Shown: positions 10,373-19,570 of the stretch, piece by piece
Layout of the letters: each line of letters opens with the position of its first letter
Numbering within the stretch: position 1 is the stretch's first letter
Assembly (NCBI GenBank): GCA_009746045.1
Contig: RPFO01001376.1
Coordinates: forward strand, 1-29,035
Reading direction: 5' to 3'
Source: Mesostigma viride
Taxonomy: Eukaryota; Streptophyta; Mesostigmatophyceae; Mesostigmatales; Mesostigmataceae
Length of the DNA stretch: 29,035 nucleotides
Made by a program: the position numbers and the translations under genes
The notes under the pieces: model-generated
Database searches by the model: none
Told to the model about the DNA's origin: nothing
The model's input: the letters and a program-made list of their open reading frames with translations, nothing else

Positions 10373-11029
10373 GCCAGCTCGCCCGGGCTTGGTTGGACGA
10401 GGTGGACAGCCTTGAGAGCACGTGCTTCGTTGTGAGCACTTGCCTTTCAGCCGTGATTTGCAAACGAGTTCCTTGTCCTGAATTGTAAAGCTCGATTCAT
10501 GCTCTTTTAAGGAAGTGTATAATATTATCCAGATCATGTATATATTTAGATCTAGACCTGAGTTCAAATAACATTTCTTAGAGGGCTGAGATGCGCGAGG
10601 TCCAGCATACATGTATATATCCATGGAGACATGTTACAAACTCAAATGTTTCATTGTACGTACCACTAGCTCGTCGACGGGGGTATCCCATGTAATGTAT
10701 GATTTATGAATTAATTAATCGCTTAATTGTACAATTTAAATGGATCATGAACTTGTCAAGTGGCCTAATTTGGTTTATTTGGTTCATCATTTATTGATGT
10801 CAATCATTCTTAATTGAATCTCGAGCAATAGCAATCATGAAGCACATCCTAATCATGTGATTCGCATAATGAGAATAGGCAACAAGTGCTAAGTACTTTG
10901 AGGAATGCGGGGTTGGTCAGGTTATTATAGAGCTAGAGCTACAAACGGCACATATATTGCAAACTTTGCGCTCCAGGCATGGAATTTCAAAAGTACCAAA
11001 ATTGGAGCAGTAGATGTTGGGGACGCCCG
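10373..11029. other. 3' flank of transposase-like gene, no further gene
   Basis: This is AT-rich sequence after the TAG at 10370-10372, up to the inner edge of the arm. A TGTAA at about 10485 could serve as a green-algal-type polyadenylation signal, but it is too short to be decisive. The 197-codon minus-strand frame at 10031-10624 mostly overlaps the transposase-like exon and is taken as a shadow. Confidence 0.5.
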
Positions 11030-11250
11030 GGGGTGGGGTGGGGGTGGGGTGGGGGTGGGGTGGGGGTGGGGTGGGGGTGGGGGTGGGGGTGGGGTGGGGG
11101 TGGGGTGGGGGTGGGGGTGGGGGGGTGGGGTGGGGGTGGGGGTGGGGGTGGGGGTGGGGGTGGGGGTGGGGGTGGGGGGTGGGAAGTGGGGTGAAGTGGG
11201 GTGAAGTGGGGTGAAGTGGGGTGAAGTGGGGTGAAGTGGGGTGAAGTGGG
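11030..11250 (+). repeat. G-rich microsatellite at arm-spacer junction
   Basis: Mixed GGGGGT and GGGGT units run from the arm edge to about 11180. Six exact copies of the 10-mer GTGAAGTGGG follow (11191-11250). The top strand has dozens of consecutive G4-type runs and would readily form G-quadruplexes. It begins precisely where the inverted-repeat identity stops. Confidence 0.96.
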
Positions 11251-11251
11251 G

Positions 11252-11281
11252 TGGGGGTGGGGGGTTCTAACCCCACCCCCA
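11252..11281. other. GC hairpin closing the G-rich tract
   Basis: TGGGGGTGGGG (11252-11262) is the exact complement of CCCCACCCCCA (11271-11281), with an 8-nt loop. It marks the switch from G-rich to C-rich strand composition. Confidence 0.8.
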
Positions 11282-11518
11282 TGCACCATATAACAATAAC
11301 AATGTTGTCATACAAATCTGCAAGAACTACCATATTTGCACTTGATTGATTTAATTTCCAGGGTATTATCGGTTGCACACAGATCAAGTGTCCCTACGCC
11401 ATGAGCAAACGTGCAGAATAGGTAGCATGCCCCATAGGAGTAATAGGGACATGTATGTATAACATATGTAGGAGTATGACACATAGAGCCCATATGTGCG
11501 TAGCCACTACATTCAGGA

Positions 11519-11730
11519 AGGTGGGACACATAGAAACATACAGTTAGGTGGGACACAGCTTCAAGTTCGGGTAGGTGAGACAGACCTGTATCACAAATGC
11601 CGGTAGGTGGGACACCATGTTTTTCCAAATTCAACAAGGTGGGACATAATTTCACTTAGGTGGGACACCTGAACATGTCCCGCTTTGCTGAATTTGTCCC
11701 ACCTACCGGAGTTGGAACACTGTCCCACCT
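11519..11730. repeat. Cluster of seven AGGTGGGACA motifs
   Basis: AGGTGGGACA occurs at 11519, 11546, 11605, 11637 and 11658 on the plus strand, and as TGTCCCACCT at 11695 and 11721. The pair at 11600-11614 and 11695-11709 extends to a perfect 15-bp inverted repeat (CCGGTAGGTGGGACA). No gene overlaps the cluster. Confidence 0.85.
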
Positions 11731-12323
11731 ACGTGAGCTGCCCCTGTAACACAAGTAGATATGCATGCACATTGACACTTGCAGTGGTATAGAGATCGCT
11801 GCCACCATTACTGTATGTTGAAGTTAAAAAACCATGCCATCACTGCATGGAATGGCTATACTAGGACTGAAATACTGCACATGGTCAGTCGGCCAACTTG
11901 CCAAAAGTAATAAGACATTGTGCCAGAAACAGACACCTTGCCTACTCGTGGTAGGCCACCATGCAATATTGATCTACATGAAGCAAGAATCCATACGGGC
12001 TGCCAACAATGTGGCTAGCGTGCAGGATAGCATGCATGCCAGCAACCCGACCCAGCTTCCCTAAACCATTAACACATATGGTACGGTGGCTGGCTAGCAG
12101 CAGCCTGCATGGCTAAATAAGGCATTTATGTGCATCGCGAGTCGATCACACCAAATACCCCGCAGCCTGCGACGTAATGCCTCCGGCGGCCTCTTGCACT
12201 CGCTCACTCTTGACTCCTTCGCATACGTAGCGCCCATGATATGGCGGGTGCTAGCCTTGCTCGGGTGGTAGAACCCGAGAATTTTGCATCCAAAAGTGTG
12301 CACGTCACTGAGCTAGTAGTTAC
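11731..12323. other. No recognisable gene
   Basis: Short frames only: 76 codons plus strand at 11834-12064, 69 codons minus strand at 12094-12303. No domain or repeat is recognised. The minus-strand frame could be a downstream exon of the candidate at 12324-12429, but nothing proves it. Confidence 0.45.
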
Positions 12324-12429
12324 CTGTCGGCTGCCCTTTCTTGTTGAGAGTCTGTTCTTTCACGATGTGTGTCCAGACAGTCTCGAATACGGCCTGCATC
12401 TCGTCGGCCCCATTATCATCGTGTTCCAT
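12324..12429 (-). other. Candidate minus-strand exon
   Basis: On the minus strand an ATG at 12429-12427 opens about 35 codons with a soluble, charged composition (begins MEHDDNGADEMQAVFETVW). It ends at a good donor, CCGACAG followed by GTAACT at 12323. The protein is unrecognised. Its composition looks more coding-like than the surrounding frames, but no partner exon was confirmed. Confidence 0.25.
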
Positions 12430-12717
12430 AGACCCACACCATCACCGTCGCTAGCTAGCCATGGTGCCTGGATGTCAATTGTGCTACGATTAAATGTTAT
12501 TAGGTGCCAGATGCGCGCCCTTGTTGGCAGACAACATAACTTCGTCACCTAATTTCCTCGTCCTTCGTCTCCTAGACCCTAGTCCGACACGCAGCAATCT
12601 GCAGCAATGCACGTACAGTCGTACATGCACGGCCAGCTTGGCACCTGCATCTAGTTCCGGCTCCACGTGCCGTCCAAAATGATGCTGGCCAGAATTAGCT
12701 ACTTCGAACGAGGTTCA

Positions 12718-12784
12718 TACGCAAAAAATACGCAAAAAATACGCAAAAAATACGCAATACGCAAAAAATACGCAAAAAATACGC
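12718..12784 (+). repeat. 11-bp TACGCAAAAAA tandem repeat
   Basis: There are five full TACGCAAAAAA units and one shortened TACGCAA unit. They lead directly into the palindrome cluster that follows, whose first stem uses the last unit. Confidence 0.95.
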
Positions 12785-12871
12785 AGTGCGTATTTTTTCC
12801 CCCATTTTCATACGGAAATCTTGCGTATGGCGTATAATACGCGCCATACGGCGTATTATACGCCGTATGGC
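12774..12871. repeat. Cluster of perfect single-base-centre palindromes
   Basis: Three perfect palindromes each have one unpaired central base: 12774-12798 (12-bp arms, AAAAAATACGCA), 12830-12842 (6-bp arms, GCGTAT) and 12843-12871 (14-bp arms, GCCATACGGCGTAT). CGTATGGCG at 12824-12832 also pairs with CGCCATACG at 12842-12850, so alternative nested foldings exist. All share the word TACGC or GCGTA. Confidence 0.9.
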
Positions 12872-13278
12872 TGTTCACTGATGGCGAGACTGGGTTTGGG
12901 GCGACCACCAGTGCGCGACTAGTGTCACCGCTGCATGCCTGCCGGACCTGAGGGCGAAGCTGCAGCCGGAGCTGCAGACGTATTTTCATGGCCGATCGAG
13001 CGCATCCGCCAAACTCCGTTGCGTCGAGGAGCGTTTGCTGGTCATATATTGCGTAATAGATTCGGAAAATTATATCAGCGTGTGCGTCTTAGAAAGACGA
13101 AGCGATCAGTGATGTTCACAGCTGAATTCGGGGCTCAAACGTTAAGTTATGAGCTCCGCCGTCAGCCATGCATGGCTACCTCGTGGCTCGTGGCTCGTGG
13201 CTCGTGGCTCGATCGTGGCTCGTACGTATACCATGATACAAAGACTCTAAAGACCTATGTGTGGAAAACCGTACGCGT
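12872..13278. other. No recognisable gene; short CTCGTGG repeat
   Basis: A 141-codon plus-strand frame (12935-13360) shows no recognised domain and overlaps the LINE remnant, so it is not called. A 7-bp CTCGTGG tandem run lies at about 13180-13211. Confidence 0.5.
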
Positions 13279-14215
13279 TCAGGACCTGTCGAAGCATCCT
13301 GCTAACCGTGCCGTCCCTGGCCGGGTGGCCAGCGTGTCCGTGAGCGTCCATGCCTCGTAACCGTAGCCGTGAGCACCGTGAGGACCAGGACCTTGAAGAG
13401 CAGCGCTTGCGGTGCTCGCCCAGGTCGGTCTGGCACTCGGAGTGCCAGTAGGCCGGAATGAGCGAGCGCCAGCCTTGCCCAGGCCAGGCCCCGATGCGGA
13501 TGTCCACATCGATCGTCGGCGGTGTCGCGGGGAGCATGCTCCCCAGCAGTTTGAAGCGATCACGGAACGGGACCTCCGTCCCATCTATAGCAGCCGACGG
13601 CCGGTGGCTTTAAGTTTAAGTGGCGGGCAACTGGCCGGTAGCCCCAACCAATCACCATCGCCTTGGTTTTGACACTAGTCTCCAACCCCACCGCCCGCGC
13701 CTCCAAGCCCAAACAGTCTGGAGCCAGGTAGACCTGAATGTGCTCGGGGCGGCCGAAGATCGAGGGTGGTATCATCCGCATAAATTGATCACTGAGGTCC
13801 GACGTACAGGCGGTAAGTCGGTAACCAGGGCCACCGCAGTATTCATTCGCGATCGTACGTCAAGGATGTCCAAGCCAGGCGGTATAAAGCGCGCACGTGC
13901 CTGGCGCATGACGTGATCCACGACAATAATGAACAGATATGCATGGGGACAGGACACAACCTAGTTGCCACTTGACCCCGTGGTGAAGGGGGAATGCAGG
14001 TGCCAGGGTGGTGCCTTCCGCAGTCCGCACAGTCTACTGCCTGTGAGCCCTTATTATACGTACAGCCGGCGAATTATGGCAGCAATGAATCATTGCTGGG
14101 GGCACACGATCCAGAGCTAGGATGGCCCAAAGTCTGAGCCTCCCAGAGGACCGTGTCCAAAGCCTTAATATAGTCAACAAGAATGAAGACCAGCGGAAAA
14201 CCATCAGGGCGAATG
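13279..14215 (-). pseudogene. LINE reverse transcriptase remnant, C-terminal half
   Basis: Reading the minus strand from right to left, several frames give reverse transcriptase landmarks in the right order. LVFILVDYIKALDTV (14143-14200) matches the motif A region with its catalytic Asp. GCVLSP (13945-13962) is followed, one frame over, by LFIIVVDHVMRQA. The expected YADD region reads NTAVALVTDLPP, so the catalytic pair is lost. Then come VKTKAMVIG (about 13648-13672), RFKLLGSML, and YEAWTLTDTLATR (13328-13370). Multiple frameshifts and stops make this a decayed fragment of a non-LTR retrotransposon that cannot be functional. I infer the family from motif order, not from a search. Confidence 0.72.
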
Positions 14216-14407
14216 CGACGCATCTCCTAGTCCATGATCCATCAACCGGCGCACCACAAAATTACGTATATATATTAAAAATATAATTACTTACAGCAGA
14301 GTGAAATCACTCAAACCAAAGCAAACGCCCAGCTATAAACCTATATACAGAGCCATGTCAAAGCTCTATACTACGATAAGACCAATGGAAACGCCTAACG
14401 GAGGAAC
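14216..14407. other. AT-rich junction between LINE remnants
   Basis: About 190 bp separate the two LINE fragments, including a TATATATTAAAAATATAA stretch near 14266. This may be the 3' tail of the right-hand remnant, but no clear oligo(T) on the plus strand was found. Confidence 0.35.
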
Positions 14408-15300
14408 CTAATAGCCCTGCTGCACCGCAAAATCAGCCCGCGTACGGCGGAGCATGATGTCAGCCATGGCCCGAGTCAGCGCCACCGACAAGCGCTGACG
14501 CCAATATGACGTCCAGGTCCGCGCCGACCATGGGGCCCGCTGGCCCTCCAGGTCCAGCCGGTCCTCCCGGAGCCGGCAACACTCCTTGAAGAAGGCGGAG
14601 GTCAGGGGCCCCATGGCCCCAAACTCCTCCAGGACAAAGGGCACCACACGATGGTGCCCGACGTCGCCGTAGGCCAGGAGCTTGGCCCGCTCCGCCCGGT
14701 CCGCCGTGTAACCTGCCGTGAGGGAGGCCCCAGCCACGTGGCTAAGAGCCAAGGGCCGCGCCACCGAAACGTCAATAAGCAGATGCCGGCCACCCCCCTC
14801 AAAGTCCAGCACCACGATATATACAGCCATGACAGTGTTACGGCCAAGAAGGAAACCCATCTGAGACTCACGGCCCAGGTGTGGGTCCAGCACGGCGCGG
14901 CCGAGCCCTGCATGTGCAGCATCATGCGCATGAAGACCTTAATTCAGCGCGGCGCACTGGATCGAGGAGGCAGACACCCCGGTACTAGTTTCCGGGGTCA
15001 GCAGCAGAGCCCTTCTTCTTGCATGTACAGCATGACTCGGATGGCCGTCTGCTGGTGACTCATGCAGCAGCTACTATAGGCGAAGGAGCTCATCGATCAG
15101 AGAGCAGAACACGATTCCAGAACGCCAGCAGTGAAAAGCTCCCGCACCCGTGAGGTCAGGGGTCTTCAGCAGCTCAGCCGAAAGGTGGTCCGGGCATGCA
15201 CCGATCGACCGCCGGCGGCGTCGCGACGCATCGTACCGCAAGCGAGGGCGCCGGCTGCAATTCCTCTGGACAAAGTGAAGGCCGGGTGGACGACGCCGTT
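14408..15300 (-). pseudogene. LINE remnant: RT N-terminal part joined to C-terminal domain
   Basis: The longest minus-strand frame (14408-14893, 161 residues) starts with an RT-like piece, RESQMGFLLGRNTV. It passes directly into VVLDFEGGGRHLLIDVSVARP and VPFVLEEFGAMGP, which resemble the C-terminal nuclease-like domain of some LINE polyproteins. The polymerase core with motifs A to C is missing between them, implying an internal deletion. Upstream in other frames are YRGVCLLDPVRRAEL (14941-14984) and CPDHLSAELLKTPDLTG (15147-15197), typical of the start of an RT domain. The sequence is frameshifted and non-functional. The family is inferred from pattern recognition only. Confidence 0.68.
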
Positions 15301-17515
15301 GGTACGCGAGGTAGCCCTCCTTCAAGGCGGGGCCCTTGATGTAGTCCGCGGCCGGCCGAGGAGCGGTGGCGCACGGCGGCGGGGGGGGGGTCCGGCAACA
15401 TGCACCGAGACGGGCCGGCCGGCCGTCTCTGGGTGAAGCGGAGGGGGGGGGGGAGGGCGCGGGCCCCACCGGCCTGTCAAGGAAACATTGTGGGCTGGCC
15501 AAGTCCAGCGGTCAAGGCTGACCGGCGCCGCGCCATCTCCCGTGTGCTCGATCCACCGGCCACCGTGGTGCGCTGCCGCCGGCCGCCGAGCCGGTCGAGG
15601 TTGTATGTACCACATTTCCTTGCCCTGAGCGGCTGAGCCCCTGATTGCATGCTAGCCGGCTTTGCTTCAATGCAGGCCTCAAGCATCTGCGATGCATTGG
15701 GCCGGCCTGACGCCTCATCTGCGACCTAGCTGAGCATGTGCAGCGTATGCCTCCACAAGGGCGCCCGTGAGCGCACCGGTTGCAGCAGCGGGTCCCGGTT
15801 ACGCTTGAGGCGATGCCGGGCGGCCAGGACGTCTTGGGGTCCTGGCGGTATATAGAGCGCCGGCGGGCCGGGTCGGCGTCGAGGCATGTGGCCGGCACTG
15901 CGGTCGGTGCCGGGCCGCCAGCAGCGGGGCGCGGGCCGCAAAGCCCGCAAAAATGGAAGCCTTGGGAGCACACTCTGGGCTATAGCGCGTTAACATGATG
16001 GCCGCCTGGGCCTCTGTCCCGAGGGCCGCCAGATACGCCTGCATGCCAGTACTTACACCTGTTCCGCGCTCGTCGGGTCGGCGTCAATCCGTCCAGTCCG
16101 GCCTCAGGATCCCCACGGACCGGGCGTAGCGCAGTCCAGTCCGGACGTACCACAAGTTGGGCGCCGCCGGCTCCGTCATAGGCATATACATGGCACTGGG
16201 GCGTGGGCCACTATAGTGCTGCTACACTATCTAGTTCCCCTAGCCTAGGGGAACTAGATATAGTGGGCTGGGGTGGCTGGGGTGTTGGAGGTCGCCTGCA
16301 TGGCCTTGGCTTGCATGTGATGGCACGCCCCCACCAGTAAACCGGCTTCTTCCCTGCTGCTTGCCGGAGCTGCCAGGAGGCAGTTCGGCCGGAGCTCTGG
16401 ACAGACTGTCGCCGTTGTTGCTGCGCCTGGGCCAAGTATACGTTGTCCGGTCCAGCCTATTGCTCTGGCATAATTCCGCCGCAGCTCCTGGGGGCCGGGA
16501 CGAACCTCTCGATCCGTGCGTGCCAGGTTGGACATACGACCTCGGCGTTCCGGTAGGCGACCCCGATTTTGTAATGATTCGCCGCGCCCATTCAGGCTGC
16601 GGGCCGCCATCGAGGAGCGCACCGACGAGGTCTTGCCATTGATTGCTCCGGCCTTCATGCATGATTCACAGAGGCCAAGGCGCTGCTTCTCTGCATGGTT
16701 TTGCGCGCAGGCAGTGTCGTTTATTGGCTCCGGACGCCGGCGCACAGACTGTCTCCCCTGGCACCCAGGTCTCCGGCTGGCCGCCGAGGGCCCCGACATC
16801 AACGCATCCAGTCGGCCCTGCATGGCACAGCTGGTCCCTGGCCCTGATCTGAGTCCCGGGCCATTCTATGATTCTATCTCAGTGCATCGCTTCCGGCTGC
16901 ACGGCCAGATCTGGGCGGCTGCGGTCTGACCTGAGCGCCGCCTGGCTGGCCCCGGCGGTGTTTTTGGGCTCCGTCGCTCACTGACACGACAGTCCGGTGG
17001 GCGGAAAGCTGCCGGCTCCTTCCTCTCTTGGCTACGGCGGCGCCTGACCTCTTGGACCCCGCCAGCCCCTACCCTTCAGTCATCACCGCCATCTGGACAG
17101 GCTGCCAATGCTGAATGTCCAGCAGGCCTTGCACACAACCGTCAGCACCGCCCAGGCTGACCAACGCCATGCACCTCATCCCTCGATCGGGGTGCACTTT
17201 CTCCCGGTTGCCACCGTCGTATCCCTCACAGCATTCCCTGCCCCCGTCATCGATAAACTGTCACCAGAAGACCTACGCGGGTATTCTGCACACGTACGGC
17301 GGCTTGGATAGCTCTTTTTGATTACCCGTCAAGTTCTTCCAGCCGGTCGATCGCGCGCGTGGCTGTGCTCACCCACCGAAGTGCGGAGTATGGGCTCGGC
17401 TTACCTCCGAGCTCGATCTCCCCATGGCCTTCCAATTTGTCCTGCATGGCGCCCAGTCACTATCCATGCCGTGCCGGCGCTGCGACACCAGGACTGTTTG
17501 CCCCTCAACCTCTTG
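15301..17515. other. GC-rich region without recognisable gene
   Basis: Frames up to about 190 residues occur on both strands (for example 16254-16823 minus and 16516-16929 plus). They overlap each other, look like GC-rich chance frames, and show no domain I recognise. Minus-strand frames at 15500-16050 could be further decayed LINE sequence 5' of the preceding remnant, without proof. Long G runs occur at about 15384 and 15445. Confidence 0.5.
16228..16260. repeat. 33-bp perfect palindrome
   Basis: The 16-bp arm TATCTAGTTCCCCTAG and its exact reverse complement flank a single central C. The smaller palindrome CACTATAGTG lies just upstream at 16209-16218. It could be fused ends of a small foldback or MITE-like element. 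Confidence 0.93.
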
Positions 17516-17643
17516 TTCATGTCCCACGTAGCTCCCACAAAAACCAGCATCTTCATTAAAACAATAAGTGGAAGCATACATGTGACACTAATTGACATGC
17601 CCGGAGGCACGCCGTTCAAGGCCCTTCATGAAGTACGTTGCCC
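17516..17643 (+). repeat. Duplicated element X, copy 1; exon-like, ubiquitin-like
   Basis: This 128-bp segment is identical to 18096-18223. In one frame it encodes a peptide from an ATG at 17519, MSHVAPTKTSIFIKTISG, continuing to KALHE, and ends at a donor-like GAA followed by GTACGT. The IFIKTISG stretch, with the preceding and following strands, strongly resembles the first beta hairpin of ubiquitin (IFVKTLTG). I infer a first exon of a ubiquitin-like protein. No continuing exon was identified. Confidence 0.6.
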
Positions 17644-17676
17644 TAGAGGCAACCAAGACAAGGGTGGGTGGGGGGG

Positions 17677-18098
17677 GAGCAAAGAAAGAGGCCGACAAAA
17701 CCAGCCAGAGCGGCTTTTAGTCGCAAAACCTCCCTTATCCCTAGCTAACTGACGTCATTAAACCCTTATGTTTAGTGGATGCTAGTAAGACGCTAACCGT
17801 ACAGACCGGGGGTAGAATATCCCGAATCTGCACGGCTAGTATTAAATAATGCGTAGGTTGTTCTTTTCAGGGGCACTGCACCTCACGCCCCGTTCCGCCC
17901 GGGTATAATCAACCCAAGCGCGGAACGCACATTTTATTTAATTCATTTTTCAACCATGCACTATATTGCATCTACTAATCACAAAAGCTCTAGCCAAACA
18001 GCTACGAGTAAACACTGCGACCTATAAGCCGCTCATCCAGCGGCCTCTTGTTCCCGCATTCACGTATAGAAGAAACTCCGTTCAAAGAACCCCGATTC
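17677..18098. repeat. Direct repeat Y, copy 1 (422 bp)
   Basis: Identical over 422 bp to 19060-19481, at an offset of 1383. It begins GAGCAAAGAAAGAGG and ends ACCCCGATTC. It contains GGGTATAATCAACC and other AT-rich words but no gene. Directly after it comes element X copy 2, so Y1 plus X2 could be a promoter/leader and first exon. It does not begin TG and end CA, and there is no primer-binding site after it, so it does not look like an LTR. Confidence 0.95.
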
Positions 18099-18223
18099 AT
18101 GTCCCACGTAGCTCCCACAAAAACCAGCATCTTCATTAAAACAATAAGTGGAAGCATACATGTGACACTAATTGACATGCCCGGAGGCACGCCGTTCAAG
18201 GCCCTTCATGAAGTACGTTGCCC
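18096..18223 (+). repeat. Duplicated element X, copy 2
   Basis: Identical to 17516-17643 and overlapping the end of Y1 by the three bases TTC, a microhomology-like junction. The same ubiquitin-like frame runs from an ATG at 18099. Here the frame is also open upstream into Y1 (from 18048), and it ends at the same GAA/GTACGT donor-like site. Confidence 0.6.
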
Positions 18224-19059
18224 AATCACCCCCGCCCTGGCTTTCCCTTGAAGCCGCACTCCACCTTGCTCGTTGTCACAAGTGACCGCCCTGCCGCAAA
18301 ACGGGAGCCCCCCCACATCGGGAGGCGTGTGCCCGGCGGCTGTGGATGCATGGCCAGGCCCAAAAAGGCCCAGCGCATTTGCACTGCGATTGCGCACGGC
18401 CAGCCTATCATGACCCCTCTCGGGCCCCGAGTCGGTACCGCTATGGCCGTCTCCCCATAGACCCGGGGTGCTTCGAGAAAAAACGTGGACCTAGCCCAGG
18501 CCCCGCCAGCCCGGATGCCCGAGGCCACAGCCCCAGGCACCTGGCTGAACGAGAGTCCGTTCAGCCAAGACCGCATTCCCCCCCGAGGTTTCTATGCGTG
18601 GGGAAAAAATTTCTAGCTTAGACGCTTTTCCCATCGCCGTCCCCAGCCCCAACCACCCCCCCCTCGGCGGAAGGCAATTGCAAAGTTTGCTGGCCAGCAG
18701 CAATTTCCGAAGAAAAAGCCGCAGGCCGCGGACCGAGACACGGGTCGCCAGTGCCAGCCATCCGGCTCCAACCCGGGGTGCAAGCATCCCCAGGTACGGA
18801 GCACCAGCTCGCGCACTGGGCCGACCAAGCGACAGTTGAGCACCTGTCACGGCATCCGGCCCACCAAAGACCCCAAGCTGGGGAAAAGGTGCGGACCGGA
18901 GGTAATCTTTTTCTTTTCTTTTAGTTAACCGGGCGAGGAACTACGCCTGGCCGGTTAACAACTGGAAGTCTCACCACTGGCCAAGTGGCCAGTGCAACCA
19001 GTGCTTTTGGGATTTTGCTCCGCAGCACCCATAGCTGCGGCTGCCGCCGCAACGACAAC
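18224..19059. other. Stretch between X2 and Y2, no gene recognised
   Basis: This is C-rich sequence with overlapping frames of up to 119 residues (18491-18850 minus), none recognisable. A polypyrimidine tract ending in AG (about 18906-18924) resembles a splice acceptor but is not linked to a coding frame. Confidence 0.5.
18924..18994. other. Two adjacent stem-loops
   Basis: GTTAACCGG (18924-18932) pairs with CCGGTTAAC (18951-18959). CACTGGCC (18975-18982) pairs with GGCCAGTG (18987-18994) across a 4-nt loop. Both are perfect. No terminator or RNA gene can be assigned. Confidence 0.6.
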
Positions 19060-19481
19060 GAGCAAAGAAAGAGGCCGACAAAACCAGCCAGAGCGGCTTT
19101 TAGTCGCAAAACCTCCCTTATCCCTAGCTAACTGACGTCATTAAACCCTTATGTTTAGTGGATGCTAGTAAGACGCTAACCGTACAGACCGGGGGTAGAA
19201 TATCCCGAATCTGCACGGCTAGTATTAAATAATGCGTAGGTTGTTCTTTTCAGGGGCACTGCACCTCACGCCCCGTTCCGCCCGGGTATAATCAACCCAA
19301 GCGCGGAACGCACATTTTATTTAATTCATTTTTCAACCATGCACTATATTGCATCTACTAATCACAAAAGCTCTAGCCAAACAGCTACGAGTAAACACTG
19401 CGACCTATAAGCCGCTCATCCAGCGGCCTCTTGTTCCCGCATTCACGTATAGAAGAAACTCCGTTCAAAGAACCCCGATTC
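19060..19481. repeat. Direct repeat Y, copy 2 (422 bp)
   Basis: Exact second copy of 17677-18098. After its end at 19481 the sequence is CCGCAGGGCGGCC rather than element X. Only 78 bp separate it from the inner edge of the right arm. Confidence 0.95.
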
Positions 19482-19570
19482 CCGCAGGGCGGCCCTGTGG
19501 TGGCTCACTGCGGGCATGCAGGCGGCTTGGACCCCACTTGGGACCCGCTACCTGTCATGCGGGCGTCCCC

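Larger units (their letters stand above)
1560..11029. repeat. Left arm of giant inverted repeat
   Basis: This arm is the reverse complement of 19560-29035. Coordinates of paired bases sum to 30589-30591 over most of the length. At the inner edge GGGGACGCCCG (11019-11029) still matches, then left continues GGGGTGGGG while the right partner turns to unrelated sequence. Differences seen are a 13 versus 15 G run (7807-7819 against 22770-22784), a 9 versus 8 G run (3747-3755 against 26836-26843), several poly-A length changes and one 3-bp indel in the outer minisatellite. All long reading frames compared between arms translate identically. Position 1560 is only where the window stops on the right; the arm probably continues. 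The right partner of 1-1559 lies outside the window. Confidence 0.97.

Noticed and set aside
10031-10624. 197-codon minus-strand frame overlapping the transposase-like C-terminal exon (and its mirror at 19965-20558)
   Set aside because: It is antisense to a frame with clear splice logic and a Cys-rich domain, and has no recognisable motif of its own.
10905-11214. Gly/Val/Trp-rich frames over the GGGGT tract
   Set aside because: Simple-sequence translation in all three frames.
11030-11250. Telomeric repeat
   Set aside because: Units are mixed GGGGT/GGGGGT and GTGAAGTGGG, not TTTAGGG or TTTTAGGG type, and there is no terminal position.
15512-16044. Minus-strand frames as further LINE coding sequence
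   Set aside because: Arg/Pro-rich GC-driven frames with no RT or endonuclease motif that I could identify.
17677-19481. Small LTR retrotransposon with 422-bp LTRs
   Set aside because: The repeats do not start TG and end CA, there is no primer-binding site or polypurine tract, no target-site duplication, and the first copy is entangled with the X duplication.
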